Counted from the stretch's first letter, positions 8,674 through 17,122 are shown. The stretch: 64,000 nt of DNA from Prevotella heparinolytica (GCF_004342845.1 NZ_SLXB01000019.1:21403-85402); one strand, 5' to 3'. Numbers and translations: made by a program. The notes: generated by a model from the sequence alone, not told the origin.

Positions 8674-8694
8674 AGTGGCTCTGTTTTGTTCGTT

Positions 8695-8904
8695 TTATTC
8701 AGCAGATTCACCTTTGATTTCTGCTGCAATTTCATCTACCAGATTCTCCATGTCATTCCGACTAAGCCGGATACCTTTTTTGCGGAGAATTTCTGCTATT
8801 TTATTACGCGTGTCCTCTCCTTTTTCAGGAGCAAATAAAATTCCAAGGGCCGCGCCTACTGCGGCACCACCCAAGAAAGCTGCTAAAACATTCAGTCCTT
8901 TCAT
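8695..8904 (-). CDS. YtxH domain protein
   Basis: A 69-residue membrane-anchored protein. The N-terminal glycine/alanine-rich helix (residues 1-27, FLGGAAVGAALGILFAPEKG) is the typical YtxH pattern with the APEKG turn, followed by a charged amphipathic segment. The open frame runs upstream to 9039, but ATG 8904 is chosen since the YtxH motif starts right after it, a purine-rich AAAGGA lies upstream, and a -7 box TAACTTTG is at 8940-8947. It leads a three-gene minus-strand operon. A repetitive mobile element (8990-9330) begins 43 bases upstream of the -7 box, so it could affect the promoter. Confidence 0.85.
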   Translation of the reverse strand: MKGLNVLAAFLGGAAVGAALGILFAPEKGEDTRNKIAEILRKKGIRLSRNDMENLVDEIAAEIKGESAE

Positions 8905-8939
8905 GATTCTATCCTTTCTTTTTAAGAGGTTCTCAGTTA

Positions 8940-8947
8940 CAAAGTTA
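8940..8947 (-). promoter_or_regulatory. Predicted -7 box for the YtxH operon
   Basis: The minus strand reads TAACTTTG, fitting TAnnTTTG, 36 bases before the YtxH start. No good -33 box is visible, and the region further upstream is interrupted by the mobile element ending at 8990. Confidence 0.45.
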
Positions 8948-8989
8948 GTATTATTTTTTGAAAAAGAGCTGATTCTCTTTTTTATTTTA

Positions 8990-9330
8990 GCCTGAGTTTG
9001 GAACAGGCGGTTCCTTTTGCTAAAGATTAGGGGCTGCATCCTATCGGGCAGATATTTCTTGAATGTATTGGTTTACAGCGGTCAGGCAGAAGAGAGCCTT
9101 TTACGCCGACCTTTCCTCTCCCTGTTTGACAGCTGCAATCCTTTGTCGTGGCAGAGGCAAGTGTTCAAGCCGACAGGCACTTGTGTTTGACGTGACAGAC
9201 ACAAGTGTTTGAGCCGTCGGACACAAGTGTCTGACAGGTCAGGGGCAAACGTCTGATAACCAATATACTTTGACTTTAAAACACAAGCCGCCGGGTGAGG
9301 TTATCGACCAGCTTCTTATCCCGACTCAGG
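8990..9330 (-). mobile_element. Non-autonomous MITE-like element, copy 1
   Basis: 341 bases that, read on the minus strand, are visibly highly similar along their whole length to 27580-27922. Ends are imperfect inverted repeats (CCTGAGTCGGG at one end, CCTGAGTTTGG at the other). The flanks carry an 8-base direct duplication TTATTTTA (8982-8989 and 9331-9338). There is no transposase or credible gene inside. The middle (about 9150-9255) is an array of palindromic 22-bp units built on CACAAGTG/CACTTGTG. I read it as a miniature element moved by a transposase encoded elsewhere. Confidence 0.8.
9150..9255. repeat. 22-bp palindromic array inside mobile element copy 1
   Basis: The block AAGTGT recurs at 9159, 9203 and 9225, with an inverted unit (CACTTGTG) between the first two and a degenerate unit ending GTCTG at 9251-9255; spacing is 22 bases or a multiple of 22. 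Half of the units are inverted relative to the others, so the transcript could fold into several alternative hairpins. Confidence 0.75.
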
Positions 9331-9374
9331 TTATTTTACTTTGAGAGTGAGGGACTTGTTTAATCGATTCTTCT

Positions 9375-9433
9375 GTACCATTTCCGTATCAAGTCCGTAT
9401 ATAATACCTACAGAGATAATACGGAGATGGTAC
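9375..9433 (-). terminator. Inverted repeat downstream of the DEAD-box helicase
   Basis: GTACCATTTCCGTAT (9375-9389) and ATACGGAGATGGTAC (9419-9433) pair at 14 of 15 positions. The stem starts 24 bases after the helicase stop on the minus strand. No clean T-run follows, so it may protect the mRNA end or terminate weakly. Extra partial repeats of CCGTAT lie around it. Confidence 0.5.
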
Positions 9434-9456
9434 GGAACAGATACGGCTTTGGTTTG

Positions 9457-10710
9457 CTACGGGTTTTGCGGCTTCCTTTGTCTTCTTCGGGAAATGTTAT
9501 TGGAGTGCCTTTCTAATTGTACCTTACCCTTCTTCTCTTTGATTTCGGCTTTTTGTGTTGGCACATCTTGTGTTTTCACTTCATGGGTCGTGATGAAAGG
9601 ATGATCTTCTATTACATGGATTTTCTTTCCGATCAGTTTCTGGATGTCTCTCAGATAGGGGAGTTCTTCCGATTCACAGAATGAGACGGCAACGCCGTTA
9701 CGTCCGGCTCTTCCGGTTCGCCCAATGCGATGTACGTACGTTTCCGGAATGTTGGGTAGTTCGTAATTGATGACGTGTGACAATTGCTCTACGTCAATTC
9801 CGCGCGACGCGATGTCAGTGGCGATCAATACACGCAGGCTATGGCTCTTGAAACCCGTCAAGGCACGTTGACGGGCATTCTGGGATTTGTTGCCATGAAT
9901 AGCTTCTGCCTTTATTCCAGATTTGTTGAGGATACGTGCGAGTTTGTCCGCTCCATATTTGGTTCTGGTAAAAATGAGTACAGATTCTATCTCTGTGCTT
10001 CTCAACAAATGGAGCAATAGGTCTTTTTTCTCTTTCTTCTCAACAAAATAGACTGATTGTGATATCTTATCTGCGGTAGATGATACAGGAGTGACTTCTA
10101 CCTTTTCCGGTTGTGTCAGCATGGAATTTGCCAAAGCCTCAATTTCAGGTGGCATCGTTGCCGAGAAAAAAAGAGTTTGCCGTTGGGCAGGTAGAAGTTT
10201 CAGGATGCGCCGAATATCATGTATGAATCCCATGTCAAGCATGCGGTCTGCCTCATCCAAAACAAAAAAATCAAGTGTCTTGAGGTTGATGAATCCTTGA
10301 TTCACGAGGTCTTGCAGGCGTCCGGGGGTTGCGATCAGTATTTGTACTCCGCGTTTCAATTCGTCAGTCTGTGGCTTTTGTCCCACGCCACCAAAAATGA
10401 CGGCATGTCTTAAACCGGTGTACTTGCCGTATGCGCTGAAACTTTCGCCGATTTGTATGGCCAATTCGCGGGTAGGCGTCAGAATCAAAGCTTTGATTCT
10501 TTTACGGTTATCCGTTTTATATAGCTTTTGCAGAATTGGAATAGAAAAAGCAGCAGTTTTTCCTGTTCCGGTTTGAGCACATCCTAATAGGTCTTTTCCT
10601 TGTAATAATATGGGGATTGATTTCTCCTGGATGGGAGTAGGGGCGGAGTACCCCTCTTCTTGAAGAGCCTTCAGTATAGGCTGTATCAAATTTAAATTTT
10701 CAAATGTCAT
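9457..10710 (-). CDS. DEAD-box ATP-dependent RNA helicase (RhlE-like)
   Basis: A 417-residue helicase with all core motifs: the Q motif ([19 protein letters not shown]), AQTGTGKT (motif I), PTRELA (Ia), TPGR (Ib), DEAD (II), SAT (III), and HRIGRTGR (VI). The short basic tail ends [10 protein letters not shown], a likely RNA-contact region. It unwinds RNA duplexes using ATP, probably in ribosome assembly or mRNA decay, as RhlE-type proteins do. A minus-strand TATCTTTG box at 10751-10758 gives a leader of about 35 bases. It stands alone; the next gene upstream is divergent. The downstream 3' region holds an inverted repeat and then the mobile element. Confidence 0.93.
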   Translation of the reverse strand: MTFENLNLIQPILKALQEEGYSAPTPIQEKSIPILLQGKDLLGCAQTGTGKTAAFSIPILQKLYKTDNRKRIKALILTPTRELAIQIGESFSAYGKYTGLRHAVIFGGVGQKPQTDELKRGVQILIATPGRLQDLVNQGFINLKTLDFFVLDEADRMLDMGFIHDIRRILKLLPAQRQTLFFSATMPPEIEALANSMLTQPEKVEVTPVSSTADKISQSVYFVEKKEKKDLLLHLLRSTEIESVLIFTRTKYGADKLARILNKSGIKAEAIHGNKSQNARQRALTGFKSHSLRVLIATDIASRGIDVEQLSHVINYELPNIPETYVHRIGRTGRAGRNGVAVSFCESEELPYLRDIQKLIGKKIHVIEDHPFITTHEVKTQDVPTQKAEIKEKKGKVQLERHSNNISRRRQRKPQNP

Positions 10711-10750
10711 GTAATTGATTAAATGAGCCTCGCGCTCTGTTTATTTACGA

Positions 10751-10758
10751 CAAAGATA
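10751..10758 (-). promoter_or_regulatory. Predicted -7 box for the DEAD-box helicase
   Basis: The minus strand reads TATCTTTG, perfect for TAnnTTTG, 40 bases upstream of the helicase start codon. The -33 region is weak. Confidence 0.45.
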
Positions 10759-10845
10759 CGTTAACTCTTTAGGTAAATCCCTCTTTATTGCGTGGTTTAA
10801 TTATATTTAACTAACGAAGCGGAAGAATAATTGCGCGTTATGGCG

Positions 10846-10853
10846 TACCTTTG
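10846..10853 (+). promoter_or_regulatory. Predicted -7 box for the SPOR lipoprotein gene
   Basis: TACCTTTG fits TAnnTTTG and would give an unusually long leader of about 140 bases before ATG 10998. The leader contains no obvious known riboswitch fold that I can recognise. Confidence 0.4.
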
Positions 10854-10997
10854 TTTCCCAAAATAAGCTATAGTCGGAAAAACAAACTGTTTCTTGATAG
10901 AAATCGAGGTCCTTCTTGCTTTATTACTTGAAAATTTTGACTGACATTCGGATAAGAATAGACGAAAATATTATTAACAAAAAAACGATAAGAAAAG

Positions 10998-11498
10998 ATG
11001 AAAAAATTAGCCTTATTAGGAATGGGGGCATGCATTGCTCTGGCATTCTCTTCTTGTAAATCGAGCGAAAGTGCTTACAAAAAAGCATATGAAAAAGCCA
11101 AACAACAAGAATTGGCTGAACCGCAGACTGCTGTTGCTGCAGAGGATGTAGCTCCGGTAGTAGAAGCTCCTGTATCCAGAAAAGTAGTGGAAAGTGCTCC
11201 GGTTGGTGTTCGTCAGGAAAAGGTCACCGTAGTATCCGGAACCAATGGTTTGAAAAATTATAGCGTGGTGTGCGGTAGCTTTGGAGTAAAGGCAAATGCT
11301 GAAAGCCTGAAATCTTTCTTGGATAAAGAAGGATATAATGCGATTATAGTATTCAATGCTGAAGCTGCTATGTATCGTGTCATTGTTTCAACTTTTGCGG
11401 ACAGAGCTTCTGCGGCTGATGCTCGTGATGCGTTTAAGGCCAGATACTCCAACCGTCAGGATTTTCAAGCATCTTGGTTGCTGTATCGCCTCGACTAA
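10998..11498 (+). CDS. SPOR domain lipoprotein
   Basis: A 166-residue predicted lipoprotein. The signal peptide ends in a lipobox with cysteine 20 (LAFSSC), followed by a lysine/alanine-rich helical linker and, from about residue 84, a SPOR domain (NYSVVCGSFGVKANAESLKSFLDKEG... YRVIVSTFADRASAADARDAF). SPOR domains bind denuded glycan strands of peptidoglycan, often at the division site, so this protein probably sits at the membrane facing the cell wall. It is monocistronic: a long leader precedes it and a strong terminator follows at 11555. An OmpA-containing envelope operon follows. Confidence 0.9.
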   Translation: MKKLALLGMGACIALAFSSCKSSESAYKKAYEKAKQQELAEPQTAVAAEDVAPVVEAPVSRKVVESAPVGVRQEKVTVVSGTNGLKNYSVVCGSFGVKANAESLKSFLDKEGYNAIIVFNAEAAMYRVIVSTFADRASAADARDAFKARYSNRQDFQASWLLYRLD

Positions 11499-11554
11499 TT
11501 AAGTAGAATTCTTTTTGGTAATTTATAAAGAAAGAGAGAATGCTCTTTCCTGAT

Positions 11555-11585
11555 AGGCGGTAGCTGGGAAGCTACCGCCTTTTTT
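11555..11585 (+). terminator. Strong intrinsic terminator
   Basis: AGGCGGTAGC (11555-11564) and GCTACCGCCT (11571-11580) form a perfect 10-bp stem with a six-base loop and a T-run directly after. It ends the SPOR gene transcript. Confidence 0.92.
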
Positions 11586-11637
11586 CTTTCTATTAGAAAA
11601 GTGGATTATTACCCCTTTTTCATCTTGTCTTTTCCAA

Positions 11638-11663
11638 AAAAAACAACATTAATGTTGTTTTTT
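11638..11663. promoter_or_regulatory. 26-bp perfect palindrome just upstream of the envelope operon promoter
   Basis: Two 13-base arms (AAAAAACAACATT and its complement) meet with no loop. The site ends 12 bases before the -33 box of the next operon. It could be a bidirectional terminator, since the A- and T-tracts suit this, or an operator for a dimeric regulator. Confidence 0.6.
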
Positions 11664-11675
11664 CATATAAAAAGC

Positions 11676-11706
11676 TTTGGTATTATTAAAAATGTACCTA
11701 TTTTTG
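11676..11706 (+). promoter_or_regulatory. Predicted promoter of the YjbH-OmpA operon
   Basis: TTTG (11676-11679), 19 bases, TATTTTTG (11699-11706): an ideal Bacteroides promoter. It also decides the start of the following gene, because candidate starts at 11677 and 11692 would lie at or before the transcription start. Confidence 0.7.
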
Positions 11707-11748
11707 TACCGTATTTTACATCGTGACAGATGTAAAAAGGTTGAAGTA

Positions 11749-12996
11749 ATGAGGTATATAAACTCTGGTATGGCAAAGTGCTTAGAAGCGGAAGTAGTAG
11801 CACAATATGTAACGTTCTTTTTATTCTGTTTGTTTCCAATGATAGGGTATGGCCAGACGGGACAGGAAACTGTGAATGCTTTGGTTAGAATGGGTTTTGA
11901 AAATGTGGGATGGGCGGAAGATGATGATGAACGTGTATATATCCTGCAAAATACGACTTATCGTTTGCAGGGAGTCGGCATAAGTAAGGCTGTGGATGTT
12001 ATTCAAGATATGGGCTTGCCGGAAAATAAAAAATGTAGGATTGTTGTTCTGAATAATAATATACCTCAAATATCTCTTAGCTATCATCCTCTTATAGGTG
12101 ATACTTTGTCGCGGGTAGAACGTAATGACTGGAATGTCAGCTATGAATTAGGTAACACATGGAAGGAAGCTAAGAATGTGAAGTTGAGAAATCGTTCTTT
12201 GTTTAAAATTGATGTATTGGTATATCCTCAGTTGGCTTTCAAGAATTTGGTGATTACGCAGATTTATCACGTCTTGTTCAATTTGAGCCCTGCCATTGAA
12301 GTTTCGATGTGGAAAGGTATGAAGCTTACTGCACAAGTAAAATTGCCTATATATAATGATGGGTATGGAAAATATGAAGATAAAATTCATTTCGGGCATA
12401 TCACCGTTTCACAGAGTTTCAGATTACCGTACAATGTGTTTGGTAAGGTGGCGGTAGGCTTTTTCAATGCTGATCAATACGGAATGGATGCCGAATTCTT
12501 TCATCCTTTGAGTGATGAACGCTTTTTTTTGCTGGGTAGGATAGGCTATACGGGAATCGGTTATTGGGATGGATTTAAATTGCATTACGACCCTTCTACA
12601 TGGACTTCTACATGGTCTTTGGGAGGTGGGTTTTATTGGCAGCAGTTTAATACCCGGTTTACATTGAAAGCCGAACAGTATTTAATGAAAGAAAAAGGCG
12701 TCAGATTTGAAATGATCAGACATTTCCGTTATTGTTCAATTGGCTTTTATGTAATGAAAGCCCGGAATGCAAGAGCAAACGGAGGCTTTCGATTTCAGGT
12801 GGCTTTACCTCCCTACAAGTATAGAAGAAGAGGATATATACCACGTATGAATGTTTCTGCTAATATGGGGCTTGTTTATAATTCGGGCAATGAACGTTTG
12901 TATTATAAACAGTATAAAGCGGAGGCAAGTGACAATATAATGGAACAGAATAGTTTTAATCCATATTTTATTAAATCAGAATTGTTAAATTTTTAA
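11749..12996 (+). CDS. YjbH-like outer-membrane beta-barrel protein, C-terminal-barrel type
   Basis: About 415 residues with an N-terminal signal segment (TFFLFCLFPMIGYGQ) and then long runs of alternating aromatic/polar residues typical of beta strands. Segments such as GKVAVGFFNADQYGMDAEFFHPL resemble the barrel of YjbH/GfcD, outer-membrane proteins linked to exopolysaccharide export in enterobacteria. Start ATG 11749 lies just after the predicted promoter; ATG 11770 is also possible. The gene leads an apparent operon with a His-rich lipoprotein, an OmpA protein and a second, shorter YjbH-domain protein, so these probably work together at the outer membrane. Family assignment is by pattern only and substrate is unknown. 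Confidence 0.7.
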   Translation: MRYINSGMAKCLEAEVVAQYVTFFLFCLFPMIGYGQTGQETVNALVRMGFENVGWAEDDDERVYILQNTTYRLQGVGISKAVDVIQDMGLPENKKCRIVVLNNNIPQISLSYHPLIGDTLSRVERNDWNVSYELGNTWKEAKNVKLRNRSLFKIDVLVYPQLAFKNLVITQIYHVLFNLSPAIEVSMWKGMKLTAQVKLPIYNDGYGKYEDKIHFGHITVSQSFRLPYNVFGKVAVGFFNADQYGMDAEFFHPLSDERFFLLGRIGYTGIGYWDGFKLHYDPSTWTSTWSLGGGFYWQQFNTRFTLKAEQYLMKEKGVRFEMIRHFRYCSIGFYVMKARNARANGGFRFQVALPPYKYRRRGYIPRMNVSANMGLVYNSGNERLYYKQYKAEASDNIMEQNSFNPYFIKSELLNF

Positions 12997-13009
12997 TTTA
13001 TTTGTTGAG

Positions 13010-13900
13010 ATGAAGAAGATTAAATTCTTAAACGGTATAAATGCAATGTTTGCGTTAGCCGTAGTAGCTTTGGCTACAACTTTTACTTCTTGTGAGAAAG
13101 AAGAATTCAACGTAAAAGTTGATCCTATCAATGCACAGGCAACTATCAGCCCGATAGTGCTTTATGTTGCGGATGGTGTTACTACGGATGTGACATCGAC
13201 TGCTAAAATCTCGTACAATCCGAATTCTACTTTTACCGGTAATCCGGCTTTGGCCGCTACTACTGCAACTGTTTCTGTTTCTTATGACGGAATAAGTGCT
13301 GATGTAAAAGTTGCTGTTCCTGCATTGCAGGCCGGTCAGTTTGCCACTCTGACTCCGACTATTATTCTGCAGAAGAAGACTCCTGAAACTAAGATTGAGA
13401 TTTCTCAGGTTGTAGATACATCTGTACCAGAGCCTTCTAATAAGTCGGCTGAATTAACCAATACAACAGATTATTGGTATTCAACAACTGTGAAGTATCT
13501 TGAAAAATCCGGTAACAAGATTTTGGAGAAGAATATTAATACAACGGATGTGAACGAAGTGGCAGCTATTGGTACTTTCTTTAACGCTCTTCAAGATACT
13601 TACAAAGAAACGCTTGTTGAGAAGAAAGATGTGCCGGTTCACTCTCATTCGCTTACAAAAGTAAGTGTGACTTATACTGTTGTGACTACGGAGTATAAGA
13701 TTGTTAAGAAAACCACTACGGTAACAAAAGCAGATGGCGAAACTGTTCTTGCTACAGCAAAGGTGGCAAGTTATGCAACTTCTACAGCTACAGTTACCCC
13801 TGATTTGCAAATTCCGGGTCACAATCATGCACCTGCAGGTCATGGTCACGGTCATGGCACAGATCCTAACGCAGGTGGTGGTATTGTAATCGCTGACTAA
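13010..13900 (+). CDS. His-rich lipoprotein (DUF3869-like)
   Basis: A 296-residue secreted protein with signal peptide and lipobox ending at cysteine 28 (TTFTSC), so likely lipid-anchored. The middle is rich in threonine, valine and serine with alternating strand-like patterns, consistent with one or two beta-sandwich domains. Two histidine-rich spots stand out: VPVHSHS near residue 208 and the tail GHNHAPAGHGHGHG before the C-terminus. Such clusters often bind Zn, Ni or Cu, but no function is shown. It starts 13 bases after the YjbH-like gene and 39 bases before ompA, so it is co-transcribed. I recall DUF3869 for Bacteroides proteins of this type, moderate certainty. Confidence 0.75.
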   Translation: MKKIKFLNGINAMFALAVVALATTFTSCEKEEFNVKVDPINAQATISPIVLYVADGVTTDVTSTAKISYNPNSTFTGNPALAATTATVSVSYDGISADVKVAVPALQAGQFATLTPTIILQKKTPETKIEISQVVDTSVPEPSNKSAELTNTTDYWYSTTVKYLEKSGNKILEKNINTTDVNEVAAIGTFFNALQDTYKETLVEKKDVPVHSHSLTKVSVTYTVVTTEYKIVKKTTTVTKADGETVLATAKVASYATSTATVTPDLQIPGHNHAPAGHGHGHGTDPNAGGGIVIAD

Positions 13901-13939
13901 TTTTAGTTGTAGTTATTTATCTTAAAACTAAAGAGAAAG

Positions 13940-15076
13940 ATGAAAAGTAAATTAATAATAGCCTCTTTATTGTTAGCAGGCGCTTGTGCTACGGTGAGTG
14001 CACAAGAAAAAACAAAATATTATACCGAGAAGGCTTCGGATAATATTTTCTTAGGAGTTGGTGTTGGGGGAATGAGCGTTATCAATGACGGTTTTAATTC
14101 TCCGACGATGAACTTTAATGTTTCACTTGGCAAGTATATCACTCCGGTGTGGGGTGTGCGCGGACAAGTGGGTGGTTTTTGGCAGACACTTGACAAGCAG
14201 GATAGTGGCTACCAAAAAGACAAGAAAAAGTTCGGTGAAGTGAATCTGGACGCTATGCTCAACTTGATCAATCTCTTCGGCGGCTATAACCCCAACCGTG
14301 TGTTCGACCTCTACTTGTTTGGTGGTCCTACAATGAATTTGGGCAGGGCTGTAGATACGCAAATCTCAATTCAACAAGGTACAGGCAAACAAACTTATGC
14401 ATATAGCGAAGACGGACTGAAGGCTCGTTTTGGTGCAACAGCAGGTTTGGGACTGGCATATAACATCAATAAAAAGTGGGCAATCAATCTTGAAGGTCGT
14501 TTTGGGGTGACTCCTTCTATCTTCGGTGATGCAAGCGACTGCCGCAAGGCGGAAGCAACTGCTCGCGTAAACTTAGGCTTTGCTTATACTTTCGGTGGCA
14601 AGAAGTTTGTTCCTGCTTCTAACGTCGATGAGGATGCCATCAATGCTGAAATCAACAGATATAGAAGAGAATTGGCAGAAGCACAGGCCGACTTGGCTAA
14701 TTGCAAGAACGCATTGGCTAACGTGAGACCGGAAGTGAGAGAAGTTTCCAAGGAAATTGAAGTGGCAGGTCCGCGTGCAATCTTCTTCAGAATCGGTAGC
14801 GCTAAGATTGATGACTATGGTAAGGTTAACATTGAGTTGGCTGCCAAGACGCTGAAAGCTAACCCTGATAAGAAGTATAAAGTTGCCGGTTATTGTGATA
14901 AGGCTACCGGTAGTGCACCTTTCAACCAGAAGTTGTCCGAGAAACGTGCTCAGGCTGTTTATGATGCTTTGATTGCTCAAGGTGTTGATAAAGATCAGCT
15001 CGAACTCGTAGGCTTCGGCGGTACTGAAAATATGTTCGGTAAGAACTTCTTGAATCGTGTAGTTATTCTGGAATAA
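13940..15076 (+). CDS. OmpA family outer-membrane protein
   Basis: A 378-residue porin-like protein. A signal peptide (MKSKLIIASLLLAGACATVSAQ) is followed by an eight-strand-like barrel to about residue 215, a short helical linker rich in alanine and glutamate (ADLANCKNALANVRPEVREV), and a C-terminal OmpA domain (IFFRIGSAKID ... NQKLSEKRAQAVYDAL ... GFGGTENMFGKN) that binds peptidoglycan. It tethers outer membrane to cell wall and is probably abundant. A strong terminator at 15110 follows, so the second YjbH gene downstream may depend on read-through or its own promoter. Confidence 0.92.
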   Translation: MKSKLIIASLLLAGACATVSAQEKTKYYTEKASDNIFLGVGVGGMSVINDGFNSPTMNFNVSLGKYITPVWGVRGQVGGFWQTLDKQDSGYQKDKKKFGEVNLDAMLNLINLFGGYNPNRVFDLYLFGGPTMNLGRAVDTQISIQQGTGKQTYAYSEDGLKARFGATAGLGLAYNINKKWAINLEGRFGVTPSIFGDASDCRKAEATARVNLGFAYTFGGKKFVPASNVDEDAINAEINRYRRELAEAQADLANCKNALANVRPEVREVSKEIEVAGPRAIFFRIGSAKIDDYGKVNIELAAKTLKANPDKKYKVAGYCDKATGSAPFNQKLSEKRAQAVYDALIAQGVDKDQLELVGFGGTENMFGKNFLNRVVILE

Positions 15077-15109
15077 TATACTTGTGATTTAGGAGACTCT
15101 AAAAATAGA

Positions 15110-15138
15110 AGGCGTCTGGAAGTCAGACGCCTTTTTTT
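15110..15138 (+). terminator. Intrinsic terminator after ompA
   Basis: AGGCGTCTG (15110-15118) pairs perfectly with CAGACGCCT (15124-15132), loop of five bases, followed by seven T. Strong. Confidence 0.92.
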
Positions 15139-15194
15139 GATGAATAATCCGGCACGTGCATTATTTATTGTTATAGTGACTGAATCTTTATGTG

Positions 15195-15947
15195 ATGATG
15201 AAGTTTAAACTGTTCTTTTTTATTCTTTTCTGCTCTCTGGTAAGTTCTGCTTCTGCACAATTGACGTATGGGGTGACCGGACTCTTGCATGCTCCTTCTG
15301 CTGAAATGCAGCGAGATAAGACTTTTATGTTCGGTGGAAACTTCTTGAACAAAGAATTGACTCCTCCCACTTGGTATTATCATACTTATAATTATTTCTT
15401 GAATGTAACCATATTGCCTTTTTTGGAAGTGGCTTATACTTGTACACTTGTCAAAGCAGAGGCTTTAGGACTTGCACCTTATGGATATAGTGGATTTACT
15501 AACCAGGATCGTTATTTCTCCATCCGGTTGCAAGCTTTGAAGGAGGGGCAGTTCTGGAAGTATATGCCCTCGGTAGTACTGGGTACGTCAGACCCTTTTA
15601 CTTCTTCTGGGGGAGGAGAAGTAGCTTCTCCCCAAGGGAATGGCTACTATAGCAGGTTCTATATTGCCGCCTCCACACATATTCCGGTAGTTGGTAAAGA
15701 AGAAATTGGTGTGCATCTTTCCTATCTTTATAATGAACGCAAAGAGTATAAACTGAACGGGCTGGCATTAGGAGTCACTTATAATCCCTCTTTCCATCCT
15801 CAGTTGCGATTGGTAGCAGAATATGATTCCAAAGATTTTGCTTTGGGAGCCTCTTATCTGTTATTTAACCATCTGCATATACAAGTGGAGATGCAGAAAA
15901 TGCGCTATTTTAGCGGTGGATTAGCTTATAAGATTCATTTGAAATAA
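15195..15947 (+). CDS. YjbH domain outer-membrane protein, short form
   Basis: A 250-residue protein with a signal peptide ending SSASAQ and a beta-barrel-like body. LTYGVTGLLHAPSAEMQRDKTF is close to the N-terminal signature of YjbH (polysaccharide-related lipoprotein/barrel family), and the ending FSGGLAYKI is a typical outer-membrane C-terminus. Enterobacterial YjbH is far longer (about 700 residues), so this protein plus the one at 11749 may together cover what is one chain there; that is inference. A GTG at 15192 and ATGs at 15195 and 15198 compete as start. It follows the ompA terminator and has its own at 15970. Confidence 0.82.
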   Translation: MMKFKLFFFILFCSLVSSASAQLTYGVTGLLHAPSAEMQRDKTFMFGGNFLNKELTPPTWYYHTYNYFLNVTILPFLEVAYTCTLVKAEALGLAPYGYSGFTNQDRYFSIRLQALKEGQFWKYMPSVVLGTSDPFTSSGGGEVASPQGNGYYSRFYIAASTHIPVVGKEEIGVHLSYLYNERKEYKLNGLALGVTYNPSFHPQLRLVAEYDSKDFALGASYLLFNHLHIQVEMQKMRYFSGGLAYKIHLK

Positions 15948-15969
15948 TCGGGAAGATTATCTTTTTAAT

Positions 15970-16010
15970 AACGTGCGGGTTATGCAGGGTGGCATAATCC
16001 GCATGTTTTT
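15970..16010 (+). terminator. Intrinsic terminator after the YjbH gene
   Basis: The segment 15970-15985 pairs with 15991-16006 (core GGTTATGC with GCATAATCC, outer ACGTGC with GCATGT), followed by T-run. One or two mismatches, but energetically strong. Confidence 0.85.
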
Positions 16011-16078
16011 TAATTCCTAAAGATTTCCCATTTTGCCTATATAAATATAATATTGAAGGCATAATCCAAATTTAATCG

Positions 16079-16086
16079 TAATTTTG
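16079..16086 (+). promoter_or_regulatory. Predicted -7 box for ruvX-def-TPR
   Basis: TAATTTTG ends nine bases before the ruvX ATG at 16096, predicting a leader of only a few bases. Confidence 0.45.
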
Positions 16087-16095
16087 TAGTCCATT

Positions 16096-16521
16096 ATGAG
16101 TAGAATAATAGCGATAGATTACGGTCGAAAACGTACAGGTATTGCCGTGAGTGATACACTACAGATGATTGCCAACGGATTGACAACGGTGCCTACGCAT
16201 CAGTTGCTCTCCTTTTTGCTTGATTATGTGGCCAAAGAACCGGTGGAGCGTATTTTAGTAGGCCTTCCCAAACAAATGAATAATGAGGTTTCGGAAAATA
16301 TGAAACATATTGAACCTTTTGTGCGTTCCTTAAGGAAGAAGCTGCCGGATATACCAATAGAATATGCAGACGAACGTTTTACGTCTGTATTGGCACATCG
16401 AACGATGCTCGAAGGAGGGCTGAAAAAGAAAGATCGTCAGAATAAGGCCCTGGTTGACGAGATCAGTGCAACCATTATCTTGCAGACTTACTTGGAGAAC
16501 AGACGCTTCTCTCTGTCATGA
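16096..16521 (+). CDS. ruvX: Putative pre-16S rRNA nuclease / Holliday junction resolvase-like YqgF
   Basis: A 141-residue RNase H-fold protein. The start SRIIAIDYGRKRTGIAVSD holds the first catalytic aspartate in the family D-x-G-x(2)-R/K-T-G motif; ILVGLPKQMNNE follows and ADERFTS provides later acidic residues. In E. coli the homologue trims the 5' end of 16S rRNA; an older name is resolvase. It is followed by def with a 43-base gap and a TPR gene, same strand, which likely form one transcript. Confidence 0.93.
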   Translation: MSRIIAIDYGRKRTGIAVSDTLQMIANGLTTVPTHQLLSFLLDYVAKEPVERILVGLPKQMNNEVSENMKHIEPFVRSLRKKLPDIPIEYADERFTSVLAHRTMLEGGLKKKDRQNKALVDEISATIILQTYLENRRFSLS

Positions 16522-16564
16522 TGAAAAAGAATTTCTAATAAAAAATTGTAACTGATTTAAGAGA

Positions 16565-17122
16565 ATGATTTTACCTGTTTATGTGTATGGTCAGCCTGTT
16601 TTAAGAAAGGTGGCTGAAGATATAACTCCGGACTATCCGAATTTGAAGGAGTTGATAGATAATATGTTTGAAACAATGGATAATGCCGAAGGCGTGGGGC
16701 TTGCTGCACCGCAAATCGGTCTTCCTGTCCGGGTAGTTACCATTGATTTGGATGTGTTGTCGGATGATTTTCCTGAATACAAGGGATTTCGTAAGGCATA
16801 TATCAATGCTCATATTTTGGAAGTTTCAGGCGAAGAGGTTTCTATGGATGAGGGCTGTTTAAGTCTTCCGGGAGTCCACGAACCAGTGAAGCGCGCTAAT
16901 CGGATACGTGTGAAGTATCTGGATGAGAATCTGGTAGAACATGATGAAGTGATAGAAGGATATTTGGCTCGGGTCATGCAGCATGAGTTCGATCATTTGG
17001 ATGGAAAAATGTTTATCGATCACCTGTCTCCGCTTCGCAAACAGATGATTAAAGGAAAGCTGAATGCCATATTGAAAGGTAAGGCACATTGCACCTACAA
17101 GGTGAAAACTGTAAAGAAATAG
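16565..17122 (+). CDS. def: Peptide deformylase
   Basis: A 185-residue metalloenzyme that removes the formyl group from N-terminal methionine of new proteins at the ribosome exit. All three motifs are present: [10 protein letters not shown] (about residue 45), EGCLSLPG (with the metal-binding cysteine, about 98) and QHEFDHLDG (two metal-binding histidines and the catalytic glutamate, about 140). Normal length. It lies between ruvX and a TPR protein on the same strand. Confidence 0.97.
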   Translation: MILPVYVYGQPVLRKVAEDITPDYPNLKELIDNMFETMDNAEGVGLAAPQIGLPVRVVTIDLDVLSDDFPEYKGFRKAYINAHILEVSGEEVSMDEGCLSLPGVHEPVKRANRIRVKYLDENLVEHDEVIEGYLARVMQHEFDHLDGKMFIDHLSPLRKQMIKGKLNAILKGKAHCTYKVKTVKK

